Assembly: GCF_039543505.1 (NCBI RefSeq)
Contig: NZ_BAABJW010000002.1
Coordinates: 620,001 to 684,000, forward strand
Length of the DNA stretch: 64,000 bases
Source: Litoribaculum gwangyangense
GTDB taxonomy: Bacteria; Bacteroidota; Bacteroidia; Flavobacteriales; Flavobacteriaceae
Direction: 5' to 3'
Below, piece after piece: positions 33,913 through 43,301 of this stretch (position 1 is the stretch's first letter; each line of letters begins with the position of its first letter). The notes beneath the pieces were generated by a model. That model saw nothing but the letters and a program-made list of their open reading frames with translations, had not been told where the DNA came from and searched no databases. A program made the position numbers and the translations under genes.

Positions 33913-35487
33913 CTATTTAGCAATATTTACCGCTCTAGTTTCTCTAATAACGGTTACTTTAACTTGCCCTGGATAAGTCATATCGGTTTGTACTTTTTGT
34001 GAAATGCTGAATGATAATTCAGCCGCTTTCTGGTCGTCAACTTTCTCACTTTCAACAATTACCCTGAGTTCTCTTCCCGCTTGAATGGCATAAGCTTTCT
34101 TAACACCGTTAAAACCGAAGGCTATATCTTCTAAATCTTTTAACCTTTGGATGTAGCTATCTAAAACTTGACGACGAGCACCGGGTCGAGCACCAGAAAT
34201 AGCATCACAAACCTGAATGATTGGTGCTAATAAGGATTTCATTTCTATCTCGTCGTGATGAGCACCAATAGCATTACATACTTCGTCTTTTTCTCCAAAT
34301 TTTTCAGCCCATTGCATCCCTAGAATAGCATGTGGAGTTTCCATATCGGCTTCAGCATCTGGCACTTTACCTATATCATGCAACAATCCAGCACGTTTTG
34401 CGAGTTTTGGATTTAACCCTAATTCTGCTGCCATAACACCGCAAAGTTTAGCAACTTCGCGAGAGTGTTGCAATAGGTTTTGACCATATGAAGAACGATA
34501 CTTCATCCTACCAACCATTTTTATAAGCTCTGGATGCAAATTATGAATTCCCAAATCGATTACTGTACGTTTTCCAACTTCAATTATCTCTTGCTCTATT
34601 TGTTTTTTAGTTTTCTCAACTATTTCCTCAATTCTAGCAGGGTGTATTCTACCATCGGTCACTAATTTGTGCAATGACAATCGAGCTATTTCACGTCTAA
34701 CAGAATCGAAACAAGATAAAATGATCGCTTCAGGGGTGTCATCTACTATAATTTCCACACCAGTTGCTGCTTCAATGGCACGAATATTTCGTCCTTCACG
34801 ACCAATAATTCGTCCTTTTACATCATCCGATTCAATATTGAAAACGGACACACAATTATCTACCGCTTCTTCTGTTCCAATACGTTGAATGGTATTTATA
34901 ATTATTTTCTTAGCGTCTTGTTCAGCCGTTAATTTAGCTTCCTCCATGGAGCTTTGTATAAAAGCCATGGCATCGTTTTTTGCCTCACCTTTTAAAGACT
35001 CCACTAATTGTTCTTTAGCTTCTTCTGCCGAAAGACTTGAAATAACTTCCAATTGTTGTACTTGGTTTTTGTGAAGCTTATCTATTTCTTCTTGTTTCTT
35101 TTCCAGTACATCCAGTCTATGGTTATAGTCTTTAATCTTATCTTCTAGACTTTGATTAAGCTTTGTGCTTTTTGAAAGTTCGCTTGATATTTGGGATTCT
35201 TTATCACGAATACGCTTTTCGGTTTCTGCCATTTTCTTATCGCGGGATAAGATGACTTTTTCATGCTCCGCTTTAAGTTCTAAAAACTTTTCCTTCGCTT
35301 GAAGTATTTTATCTTTTTTTAAGCTTTCACCTTCACTATTGGCTTGCTTTAATATTAAGGTGGCACTTTTTTTAGCTTCTTTAACAAGCTTTGATGCGTT
35401 GTTTCTTTCAAGTATTTTGGCTATTATAAAGCCAATTACTAGCCCTAAAACAACACCGCCTACTACAAATATAATTGAGTTATCCAT
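33913..35487 (-). CDS. rny: Ribonuclease Y
   Basis: This 524-residue membrane-anchored endoribonuclease starts mRNA decay. It has an N-terminal membrane helix (IIFVVGGVVLGLVIGFIIAK), a long coiled coil (about 35-200), a KH RNA-binding domain (IIGREGRNIRAIEAATGVEI), and an HD domain with GLLHDIGKVPDAE. Length is typical. Upstream on the same strand lie the putative 6S RNA and zapA, so transcription may run through them. Confidence 0.96.
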   Translation of the reverse strand: MDNSIIFVVGGVVLGLVIGFIIAKILERNNASKLVKEAKKSATLILKQANSEGESLKKDKILQAKEKFLELKAEHEKVILSRDKKMAETEKRIRDKESQISSELSKSTKLNQSLEDKIKDYNHRLDVLEKKQEEIDKLHKNQVQQLEVISSLSAEEAKEQLVESLKGEAKNDAMAFIQSSMEEAKLTAEQDAKKIIINTIQRIGTEEAVDNCVSVFNIESDDVKGRIIGREGRNIRAIEAATGVEIIVDDTPEAIILSCFDSVRREIARLSLHKLVTDGRIHPARIEEIVEKTKKQIEQEIIEVGKRTVIDLGIHNLHPELIKMVGRMKYRSSYGQNLLQHSREVAKLCGVMAAELGLNPKLAKRAGLLHDIGKVPDAEADMETPHAILGMQWAEKFGEKDEVCNAIGAHHDEIEMKSLLAPIIQVCDAISGARPGARRQVLDSYIQRLKDLEDIAFGFNGVKKAYAIQAGRELRVIVESEKVDDQKAAELSFSISQKVQTDMTYPGQVKVTVIRETRAVNIAK

Positions 35488-35507
35488 CGTTATTTAGTTG
35501 ATTTGTG

Positions 35508-35685
35508 TATATAAAAAAGCCTACACCAGTATAAAGTTTTGTATAAACTCCTTAAAAACAAGTTTAGGGCTAACAAGCTGATCAAGGATCTGCTCAAGGC
35601 AGCGTGCTTTTACAACTTAAACTCACCCTTTTTAAAGAATTAACGTTGAGTTTATCAAAAAAAATAACCAATGTAGGCAGTAACT
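35508..35685 (-). ncRNA. ssrS: Putative 6S RNA
   Basis: On the minus strand a ~165-nt rod-like RNA is closed by GCCTACATTGGT (35678-35667) pairing with ACTGGTGTAGGC (35530-35519), 12 bp with three G-U pairs, followed directly by a T-run (35518-35513). Inside, ATAAACTC can pair with GAGTTTAT to extend the stem, leaving a large central loop and a helical tip. That shape, its size and its place between zapA and rny fit 6S RNA, which binds RNA polymerase; zapA linkage is also known for 6S RNA in other bacteria. Boundaries are approximate. Confidence 0.6.
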
Positions 35686-35708
35686 TTTAGTTTATTTTAA
35701 AGAACGTT

Positions 35709-36002
35709 TTAAGAAACTAAATGAGATTGCAATAAATCGTTTAAAGCATTTAACTTTTCTTGCACATGCTTATTGACATTTGCTTTATCAATTGATTTCT
35801 GTTCAACTTGAGAAGCAAATTGCAATGCACACATGGCCAATACATCTTGTTTATCACGAACAGAATAACTTTGCTCAAATTGCTTAATCATAAATTCAAT
35901 GTTCTTAGCCGCTTTACGCAATCCTTCTTCTTGATTTGCCTCAATAGTTAAAGGATATACTCTGTTGGCTATAGATAGCTTTATTTTAAGCTTTTCTGAC
36001 AT
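35709..36002 (-). CDS. zapA: Cell division protein ZapA
   Basis: This 97-residue protein promotes FtsZ ring assembly. The family pattern KIKLSIANRVYPLTIEANQE, EGLRKAAKNIEFMIKQFEQS and QDVLAMCALQFASQVEQKS with a C-terminal coiled coil is clear. I chose the ATG at 36002 over an in-frame TTG three codons upstream. It follows the 96-residue coiled-coil gene on the same strand and precedes the putative 6S RNA. Confidence 0.9.
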   Translation of the reverse strand: MSEKLKIKLSIANRVYPLTIEANQEEGLRKAAKNIEFMIKQFEQSYSVRDKQDVLAMCALQFASQVEQKSIDKANVNKHVQEKLNALNDLLQSHLVS

Positions 36003-36017
36003 TGAATTCAATTTGCC

Positions 36018-36308
36018 TTAATCTGATAATTGACCTATACAATGGTCTATATCCCTAATTAATGCGTTTATTTTAAGCTTAGTTTCTCTTTTATTATCGT
36101 CACTACCAAGTATTGTATTTGCCATTTTTAGAGCTTCGTACTTTTCTTCCCAATCAGAAATTTGTTTCTCGTGGGCTGAAATGTATCGCTTTGAAATTTC
36201 TAATTCTTCATTTAATTTCAAATTTGCCTGCTTTAAAAGCTCTAATTTGTGTAATACTTTACTAATCTTGTTTTCTAGAGAATCTACAATATCTTCAATA
36301 TTACTCAT
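36018..36308 (-). CDS. Small coiled-coil protein upstream of zapA
   Basis: This 96-residue protein is almost wholly coiled coil (SLENKISKVLHKLELLKQAN and following heptads) with a short C-terminal tail. Its size and place 15 bp before zapA suggest a partner in cell division, in the way ZapB works with ZapA, but it is not a clear ZapB homologue by sequence. Start ATG at 36308. Confidence 0.75.
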   Translation of the reverse strand: MSNIEDIVDSLENKISKVLHKLELLKQANLKLNEELEISKRYISAHEKQISDWEEKYEALKMANTILGSDDNKRETKLKINALIRDIDHCIGQLSD

Positions 36309-36483
36309 TTACAAATTTCAATACTTACCTTACAAAGTTAACATACATTAGCATAAATTACAATTGTTTTATCATAAAATTTTAAATTCATTTGTTAAGT
36401 GGCTTACACCATACAATGGCTTGATTTTTGTTTTATAGTTGGCATATTCGGGTCAAATTAATATTTTAGCTTAATATTTTTAT

Positions 36484-38169
36484 ATGAGATTTTTTCTACC
36501 CCTCTTATTACTTATTTCTTTTATTGTAAATGCTCAAGATAATTATCCCAAAAATTATTTTAGCAATCCCTTAGAGATACCCACCATATTGGCAGGTACA
36601 TTTGCCGAATTACGCTCCAATCATTTTCATTCTGGTTTAGATATAAAAACCCAACAACGCACAGGTTTAAGAGTAAAAGCCTCAGCTGATGGCTTTGTAA
36701 GCAGGATAAAAGTATCACATTTTGGCTATGGGAAAGCTTTGTACATTACACATCCCAACGGCTACACTACCGTATATGCCCACTTACAGGAATTTGCCCC
36801 ACAAATAGAGGCGTATGTTAAGAAGCATCAATATGAAAAGGAATCTTATGAGATTGAATTGTTCCCAACTCCCGAAACACTTCCAGTTTCAAAAGATAGC
36901 CTGGTGGCTTTTACAGGCAACACAGGTGGTTCTGCAGGTCCACATTTACATTACGAGATTCGTGATAAAGAAGAACGTCCTATAAATCCAATGCTTTTTG
37001 GTATCGATGTAAAAGATAGTACCAATCCGGTTGTGGAATCCATATTTGCTTACCCAATTAATGAGAATTCTTTTATTAATAAATCTAATTCTAGACAGAA
37101 ATTAAGACTAATACCTTTAAAAAATAATGATTATGCCGTTGAAAGTATTGAAGCTATAGGGCAAATTGGTTTTGGCATTGAAACATTCGACAGACAGGAT
37201 TTAGCGGCAAACTCTAACGGCGTTTACAACATACAAACTTTTGTTAATGGGAATAAAATTTATGAAATCGATTTTAAACGATTCTCGTTTGATGAATCTC
37301 AACATATTAATCAACTCATTGATTTTGAATACTATTCTACCAAAAAAGAACGCATTCAAAAGCTGTTCAACAAAAATAATCCGCTAAGTATTTTAATTTC
37401 TAATTCCGATAATGGGTTGTTAAATATTGAAGATAGCACCAATAATGTTTATAAAATCAGGGTAGCCGATTATAAAAATAATGAGTCATGGGTAACCATC
37501 AATATCAAAGGTTCAAAAAACAACATCACGGAACCTGAAAAACCTAAAATCACCCCCTACCTAGTGAAAGCCGACCAAACTACCAGTTTAAATAAAGAAT
37601 CTGTAACTGTGGATTTTTTTAAAGACACTTTTTATGAAGACTTTTATATCGATTTTGATGTTAAAAATGACACTCTTACCTTACATGATGATATCATTCC
37701 AGCTATGAAAAACTTCAATATAACATTTGATGTTAGTAAGTATTCAAACGAAGATAAGAATAAAATATACATTGCTAGGTTAGTTGGTTACAAAAACTAC
37801 CCACTTTACACCTACACTAAAAGAAAAGAAAATGCCTTAATAGCTAGTACCAAAACTCTGGGAAAGTACTCTTTAGCGACAGATACCATAAAACCTTCAA
37901 TAAAACCAATAAACTTTAAAAGCGATCAATGGTTAAGCAAATACCGCTACTTAAAAGTTAAGATTGACGATGAAGGTTCTGGCATTTCAAATTATAGGGC
38001 CACTGTTAATGGCAAATGGATTTTAATGGAGTATGATTACAAAACCAAAACCCTTACTTACGATTTTAATGATGGGGTAGTAACTGATACGAAGAATAAT
38101 TTAAAAGTAATTGTTACCGATAATGTTGGAAATAATTCTACTTTAGAGGCGTTATTTTACAGAAAATAA
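36484..38169 (+). CDS. M23 (LytM) family peptidase
   Basis: This 561-residue exported protein has a signal peptide (MRFFLPLLLLISFIVNAQ). The zinc peptidase domain (about 40-185) keeps both motifs: H49-S-G-L-D53 in SNHFHSGLDIKTQQ and H154-L-H156 in GPHLHYEIRDKEE, so it should be active on peptidoglycan cross-bridges. The long C-terminal part (190-561) is beta-rich and typical of flavobacterial M23 proteins. It is followed 13 bp later by a TonB-dependent receptor gene. Confidence 0.92.
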   Translation: MRFFLPLLLLISFIVNAQDNYPKNYFSNPLEIPTILAGTFAELRSNHFHSGLDIKTQQRTGLRVKASADGFVSRIKVSHFGYGKALYITHPNGYTTVYAHLQEFAPQIEAYVKKHQYEKESYEIELFPTPETLPVSKDSLVAFTGNTGGSAGPHLHYEIRDKEERPINPMLFGIDVKDSTNPVVESIFAYPINENSFINKSNSRQKLRLIPLKNNDYAVESIEAIGQIGFGIETFDRQDLAANSNGVYNIQTFVNGNKIYEIDFKRFSFDESQHINQLIDFEYYSTKKERIQKLFNKNNPLSILISNSDNGLLNIEDSTNNVYKIRVADYKNNESWVTINIKGSKNNITEPEKPKITPYLVKADQTTSLNKESVTVDFFKDTFYEDFYIDFDVKNDTLTLHDDIIPAMKNFNITFDVSKYSNEDKNKIYIARLVGYKNYPLYTYTKRKENALIASTKTLGKYSLATDTIKPSIKPINFKSDQWLSKYRYLKVKIDDEGSGISNYRATVNGKWILMEYDYKTKTLTYDFNDGVVTDTKNNLKVIVTDNVGNNSTLEALFYRK

Positions 38170-38182
38170 ACTTTATCTACTT

Positions 38183-40645
38183 TTGAGGACAAAACTTTTA
38201 CTTACCATCTTTCTGCATCTAGCTATTATTTCAATAAGCTTTTCTCAAACAGCAACTATAAAAGGGGTTATTTTAGATGAAAATAATAAACCAATAGAAA
38301 ATGTTAATATCAAAACCACAACCACTGGAACACAAACCAATGCTAACGGTTTTTTTATCTTAGATATTCCAGCCAATTTGGATATAACCATTGAGTTTAC
38401 TCATATTTCACACAAAAAAATTGTTAGTACTTTTAATTTAAAAAATGGTGAAGAGCTGGAATTTAATCCAGTTATGAGCACTTCAATAGAACAAATTGCC
38501 ACGGTTATTGTCACGAATAATAGACGAAAGGAAGTTGAGGGTATCATAACCTTGAAGCCGGAGACCATTAGAAAAATTCCTGGGGCCAATGCGGGAGTTG
38601 AAAATTTACTATTAACACTTCCGGGTGTTAGCAACAACAATGAATTGAGTACACAGTATTCTGTTCGTGGAGGAAATTATGACGAAAATTTGGTTTATGT
38701 GAATGGTATAGAAGTGTATCGTCCTTTTTTAGTGCGCTCGGGCCAACAAGAAGGATTAAGTTTTGTTAATACCGATTTGGTTCAAAACGTTGATTTTTCA
38801 GCGGGTGGTTTTCAAGCCAAATACGGTGATAAACTATCCTCAGTTTTAGATATTACTTACAAAAATCCTTATGATTTTGAAGTGAATGCCGATTTAAGTT
38901 TATTAGGTGGTAGCTTTTCAATAGAAAATATAAGTAAAGATTCTAAATTTTCAGGTATTGTAGGACTGCGTTACAGAGATAATAGCTTATTGGTAAATGC
39001 CAAAGAAACCGAAACCAATTTCAGACCATCATTTGCTGATGCACAAGGGTATTTTACCTATAAATTCAACAATAAATTTCATTTAAGCTTTCTTGGAAAT
39101 GCCTCGATAAACAAATACAATTACGAGCCACTAACGCGCCAAACCAATTTTGGAACTTTAGCAGATCCTGTGGCGCTTTTGGTGTTCTATCAGGGACAAG
39201 AAAAAGATAGATACCAAACACTTTTTGGAGCTTTTAAAGGGTCTTATTTTGCAAACGATGATTTAACCCTACATCTCATCACATCAACCTACCATACTAC
39301 TGAAGAAGAGTATTTTGATATTTTGGCTCAATACCGACTTGGAGAAGTAAACAACAATATAGGAGATGAAGATTTAGGTGAGGTTGAATTTAGTGAAGGT
39401 GTAGGAAGTCAGTTAAATCACGGCAGAAACGATTTGGATGCGCTCATCACTAACATTGAGCATAAAGGGGACTACATCATTAATGATAACAGGATTGAAT
39501 GGTCCGTTAAATATACCAATGAAGATATCCGTGACCGATTGGTGGAATGGGAAGTTATCGATTCCGCTGGATTTTCCATCCGACCACCCAGAACAACGCC
39601 AGTAAATGAACAGCCATACATACCATTTAGCGGGCCATTGGAGCCTTTTCAAAATGTAAGAGCTACCAATTACACACAAATTAATAGATTGCAAGCATAC
39701 GCACAATGGAGTAAACGAAGTACTCTAGGAGCCGCTGATGTTTGGTATAATGCGGGCTTTCGAGTTCATAATTGGTCTGTTAGTGGTGATGGTATTTCAT
39801 CTTCAAACCAGACCGTTTTTAGTCCAAGAGCTCAATTTGCAATAAAACCAGACTGGAAAAAAGATATGCTTTTCAGAGTAGCAACGGGTATATATTATCA
39901 ACCGCCATTTTATAGAGAATTAAGAGATCGAAACGGGGTTGTTCAACCAAATGTTAAAGCCCAAAAATCATTTCATTTAGTTTTAGGTAACGACTATAGT
40001 TTTAAAATGTGGGATAGACCATTTAAGCTTACCTCAGAAATTTATTATAAAAATTTAACCGATGTTAACCCATATACATTAGAAAATGTTCGTATTAGGT
40101 ATAGGGCCAACAATAGTGCTAAAGCGTACGCTTATGGTTTGGACATGAGATTAAATGGAGAATTTGTTCCTGGAACTGAATCTTGGTTTAGCTTTGGTTA
40201 TTTAAAAACAGAGGAAAACATCGAGAATAGAGGCTATATTTCAAGACCAACAGATCAACGTTTAAAGTTTGCGGCACTCTTTCAAGATTATGTGCCTAAT
40301 GTACCCAACCTCAAATTGTACTTAAATTTAGTATATAATACGGGCTTACCTGGTGGATCCCCCAGTTATGCAGACCCTTATGAATATCAAAATAGATTAC
40401 CGGCTTACAAACGTGCAGATTTAGGTTTGCAGTTTGTTTTAGTTGATGCTAAAAAACAATTCAATAATGGTTGGAAAAAACCTTTTAAGGAACTCTCTTT
40501 TGGTTTTGAAATATTCAACATTTTTGATGTACAAAACTCCATTACCAATACTTGGGTAAGAGATGTTTCAAGCAAACGTCAATTCGCTATTCCCAATTAT
40601 TTAACGCCACGTGTTTTTAATGTTAGGACTACCATGAAATTTTAA
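38183..40645 (+). CDS. TonB-dependent receptor with carboxypeptidase-like plug extension
   Basis: This 820-residue outer-membrane receptor has a signal peptide, an N-terminal carboxypeptidase-D-like regulatory domain (about 23-105: TATIKGVILDENNKPIENVN), a plug (VENLLLTLPGVSNNNELSTQ, YSVRGGNYDENLVYVNG) and a 22-strand barrel ending in NVRTTMKF. There is no adjacent SusD gene, so it is not a standard polysaccharide locus. The start is a TTG at 38183, the only codon that keeps the whole signal peptide. The ligand is unknown; M23 and protease neighbours suggest peptides. Confidence 0.9.
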   Translation: MRTKLLLTIFLHLAIISISFSQTATIKGVILDENNKPIENVNIKTTTTGTQTNANGFFILDIPANLDITIEFTHISHKKIVSTFNLKNGEELEFNPVMSTSIEQIATVIVTNNRRKEVEGIITLKPETIRKIPGANAGVENLLLTLPGVSNNNELSTQYSVRGGNYDENLVYVNGIEVYRPFLVRSGQQEGLSFVNTDLVQNVDFSAGGFQAKYGDKLSSVLDITYKNPYDFEVNADLSLLGGSFSIENISKDSKFSGIVGLRYRDNSLLVNAKETETNFRPSFADAQGYFTYKFNNKFHLSFLGNASINKYNYEPLTRQTNFGTLADPVALLVFYQGQEKDRYQTLFGAFKGSYFANDDLTLHLITSTYHTTEEEYFDILAQYRLGEVNNNIGDEDLGEVEFSEGVGSQLNHGRNDLDALITNIEHKGDYIINDNRIEWSVKYTNEDIRDRLVEWEVIDSAGFSIRPPRTTPVNEQPYIPFSGPLEPFQNVRATNYTQINRLQAYAQWSKRSTLGAADVWYNAGFRVHNWSVSGDGISSSNQTVFSPRAQFAIKPDWKKDMLFRVATGIYYQPPFYRELRDRNGVVQPNVKAQKSFHLVLGNDYSFKMWDRPFKLTSEIYYKNLTDVNPYTLENVRIRYRANNSAKAYAYGLDMRLNGEFVPGTESWFSFGYLKTEENIENRGYISRPTDQRLKFAALFQDYVPNVPNLKLYLNLVYNTGLPGGSPSYADPYEYQNRLPAYKRADLGLQFVLVDAKKQFNNGWKKPFKELSFGFEIFNIFDVQNSITNTWVRDVSSKRQFAIPNYLTPRVFNVRTTMKF

Positions 40646-40659
40646 TTCACTTAATTGAT

Positions 40660-41847
40660 ATGACAAAAATTATCATAAGCTTTTGTTTATCCATAATTTT
40701 CATTCAAATTGCTATTGGGCAAAATTACCAATTCAAAACAGGGATTCCATCTCCAAAAAATTATTATACAGAAATTAAATACGAAGATGTAAATGGTAAA
40801 ATAATCATTCCAATTGCTATTGAAGGAAAAATCTATCGTTTTCTATTTGATACTGGAGCACCAAACCTAATTTCGAAAAATCTTTGGGAAACAATTACAT
40901 CAAAATCGGCTAAAACCATATCTGTTTCAGATGCCAACGACAAAGAACAACAGATGGAAATTGTAAAGATACCTAAATTAACTATCGGTGATTTATCGTT
41001 TAAAAATACAACTGCTCTCGTGTTTAACGGGGAGAATAATATATTATTCAATTGTTTTAATATTCAAGGTATTATTGGTAGTAACTTATTAAGAAAATCT
41101 ATTGTTCAAATACAATCAAAAACTAATTTGCTAATTCTAACCAATGACTCAAAAAAACTAAATCTTAATAAGGATTATGCTTCTAATCTAATACTTGTTG
41201 GGAAACAAAGTAGCCCTTACATATCTATTAATTTAAACGGTGAGGAAACTGGATCAGAAAATGTTTTATTTGATACTGGAGCAAGTGGTTTATATGACTT
41301 ATGCAAAAGGAATTACAATATTTTAAAACAAAAGAAAATAGCTGAAGTCATTTCTACTAGCAATGGATCGTCAACTATTGGCTTATTTGGTATAGCCAAT
41401 AACAATGATCAATATCTTTTAAAAATACCTGAATTAAAAATAAACAACCAAGTTTTCAAAAATGTTGTTACCGAAACAGGAGATGATAATAACTCTAGAA
41501 TTGGTTCTGATATTTTAAATTATGGCACTGTAACTTTAAATTTCATAAAAAAGATTTTTTATTTTGAAGCTTTTGAGCCTGTTAACGTCTTAGACGAAAA
41601 ACTTTTAGGTTTCACGCCAACCATTGAAAATAATAAGCTTGTTGTAGGTTTTGTTTGGAATGACTCATTAAAAGAGAACATTAAATTTGGCGATGAAATT
41701 ATTGAAGTAAATGAAATTGATATTCAAAGCCAAAATATTTGTGATTTCATTAATAAAAAATCCATATTCAAAAATAATGATACCCTTAATATTGTTTTCA
41801 AAAACAACAAAGGAGAAACCTATAAATTAGAAATAATTAAGAAATGA
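40660..41847 (+). CDS. Exported retropepsin-like aspartyl protease with PDZ domain
   Basis: This 395-residue protein has a signal peptide (MTKIIISFCLSIIFIQIAIG). Two retropepsin-like half-sites are visible, FLFDTGAPNLISKNLWE (about residue 65) and VLFDTGASGLYDL (about residue 207), so one chain can form the complete two-aspartate active site. A PDZ-like domain (about 315-395, with FGDEIIEVNEIDIQS) ends the protein. Such proteins are common in Bacteroidota but little studied. It starts 14 bp after the TonB receptor and is probably in the same operon. Confidence 0.85.
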   Translation: MTKIIISFCLSIIFIQIAIGQNYQFKTGIPSPKNYYTEIKYEDVNGKIIIPIAIEGKIYRFLFDTGAPNLISKNLWETITSKSAKTISVSDANDKEQQMEIVKIPKLTIGDLSFKNTTALVFNGENNILFNCFNIQGIIGSNLLRKSIVQIQSKTNLLILTNDSKKLNLNKDYASNLILVGKQSSPYISINLNGEETGSENVLFDTGASGLYDLCKRNYNILKQKKIAEVISTSNGSSTIGLFGIANNNDQYLLKIPELKINNQVFKNVVTETGDDNNSRIGSDILNYGTVTLNFIKKIFYFEAFEPVNVLDEKLLGFTPTIENNKLVVGFVWNDSLKENIKFGDEIIEVNEIDIQSQNICDFINKKSIFKNNDTLNIVFKNNKGETYKLEIIKK

Positions 41848-41881
41848 AACTACTGGTCAAAGCAACCCAAAAGGAAGCGAT

Positions 41882-42058
41882 ATGAAACTAATTGGTATCA
41901 TAGATTCTTTGTAATTTAAAGAAAAAGTATTAAATCAAAGGGAAATTATTCAATCAAACCTTAAAGGACATAAACAGGCCATATCTTCCAATGAGAAAAC
42001 CAATATATTACTTGAGGAGATTAGGGATATTCTGAATAATATTAAGAAAACCAATTAA
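41882..42058 (+). pseudogene. Small frame interrupted by an in-frame stop
   Basis: From ATG at 41882 the frame reads ten residues (MKLIGIIDSL), then TAA (41912-41914), then continues open for 47 residues (FKEKVLNQRE ... NNIKKTN) to TAA at 42056. The downstream part is a plausible helical peptide with a sensible codon pattern. It could be a broken small gene, or a short protein with an unseen start. The first ATG overlaps a TGA as ATGA (41882-41885). Confidence 0.35.
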
Positions 42059-42061
42059 ACT

Positions 42062-43201
42062 TTAAATTAATTCTTTTAAAACTCCAACCACATAGTCTAC
42101 CTCCTCTTTGGTATTATAAATACTAAATGAAAATCTTATTGATGGTTTTTTTAAATCTTCATGGCTCAAAATTTCTGCCAAAACATGGGAGTTTTGCGAA
42201 CTTCCACTTTGACAGGCACTCCCTTTAGAACAAGCGATACCCTTTAAATCCAATTGAAACAATAACATAGAAGCCTTTTCGTGAGAAATTGGCAAACATA
42301 CATTAACAAGAGTGTAAGTGCTTTTTTCTTTATCAAAAGAAGCTCCGTTAAATTTTATATTTGGTATTTCAGCTTTAATACTGTTTATAAAATATTTTTT
42401 CAAATCTCTCAGAAAGTATGTTTCTTTTTCTAGATTTTCATAGGCTATCTTCAAAGCTTTTTCTAAGCCAACAATATTATGAAGGCTTTCTGTACCTGGG
42501 CGTAAACCACGCTCCTGCTCGCCACCTAAAACCAAAGGCTTTAAACCTGAATTTTTTCTGATAAAAGCAAAACCTACACCTTTTGGTCCGTGAAATTTAT
42601 GTGCCGCTCCTACCAAGAAATCCAGAGGCACCTCTCTCAAATCCAATTTAAAATGACCCACAGATTGCACCGTATCACTATGACATAAGGCATTATTAGC
42701 TTTACATAAAAGTGCTACACGTTTCAAATCTAAAATATTGCCTATTTCGTTGTTTATGTGCATCAAACTTACCAACGTTTTTTCCTCACTTTGCAACAAG
42801 GTTTCTAAATGAAAATAATCTATAAAACCCGCTTCATCTAAATTCACATAACTTACCCTTATTTGATGTTCTTTTTGCAGAGCTTCAACGGTATGTAAAA
42901 CAGCATGATGTTCAATTTTTGATGTAATAATATGTTTTACATTTAAATCCCTAACTGCACTTTTTAAAATTAAATTATCGGCTTCTGTACCTCCTGATGT
43001 GAATATGATTTCACTGGCTGATACATTTAAAAATCCAGCAATAGTTTTTCTACATTTTTCAATTAAAGATTTAGATGACCTCCCAAAACTATGTGAAGAT
43101 GAAGGGTTTCCAAAATTATTATTCATAACTTCGATTATGGCTTCAATCACTTCTTGACGCATAGGCGTTGTGGCAGCATTATCAAAATAAACGTTTTGCA
43201 T
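42062..43201 (-). CDS. Cysteine desulfurase (NifS/IscS family)
   Basis: This 379-residue PLP enzyme takes sulfur from cysteine for Fe-S clusters or thiolation. The PLP lysine is K202 in GAAHKFHGPKG; GGTEADNLIL and HSDTVQSVGHFKLDL support the fold; the persulfide-forming Cys is C330 in the GSACQSGSS loop, with an additional C324. The short loop layout is the class I (IscS/NifS) type rather than SufS. No Fe-S scaffold gene is adjacent. A phylum-type promoter lies just upstream on the minus strand (43219-43248). Confidence 0.93.
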   Translation of the reverse strand: MQNVYFDNAATTPMRQEVIEAIIEVMNNNFGNPSSSHSFGRSSKSLIEKCRKTIAGFLNVSASEIIFTSGGTEADNLILKSAVRDLNVKHIITSKIEHHAVLHTVEALQKEHQIRVSYVNLDEAGFIDYFHLETLLQSEEKTLVSLMHINNEIGNILDLKRVALLCKANNALCHSDTVQSVGHFKLDLREVPLDFLVGAAHKFHGPKGVGFAFIRKNSGLKPLVLGGEQERGLRPGTESLHNIVGLEKALKIAYENLEKETYFLRDLKKYFINSIKAEIPNIKFNGASFDKEKSTYTLVNVCLPISHEKASMLLFQLDLKGIACSKGSACQSGSSQNSHVLAEILSHEDLKKPSIRFSFSIYNTKEEVDYVVGVLKELI

Positions 43202-43218
43202 ACGGATTTAATATGCTG

Positions 43219-43248
43219 CAAAAATACTTGAAATAAAATTATTACCAA
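43219..43248 (-). promoter_or_regulatory. Promoter for the cysteine desulfurase gene
   Basis: On the minus strand TTG is followed after 19 bases by TATTTTTG (43226-43219), matching TTG / TAnnTTTG. The -7 box ends 17 bp before the start codon, implying a very short leader. Confidence 0.55.
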
Positions 43249-43276
43249 TAAGCTGCGTTATAAATAACAATTCCTT

Positions 43277-43284
43277 TATTTTTG
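43277..43284 (+). promoter_or_regulatory. -7 promoter element of the calcium-repeat lipoprotein gene
   Basis: TATTTTTG matches TAnnTTTG and lies 17 bp before the ATG at 43302, at nearly the same distance as in the divergent desulfurase promoter. No convincing TTG -33 element is seen. Confidence 0.4.
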
Positions 43285-43301
43285 CGTAAAACCCAAATAC
43301 A

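Noticed and set aside
38183..40645. SusC/SusD polysaccharide utilisation locus
   Set aside because: No SusD-like gene, no matched glycoside hydrolases and no sensor are adjacent, and the receptor lacks nearby carbohydrate genes.
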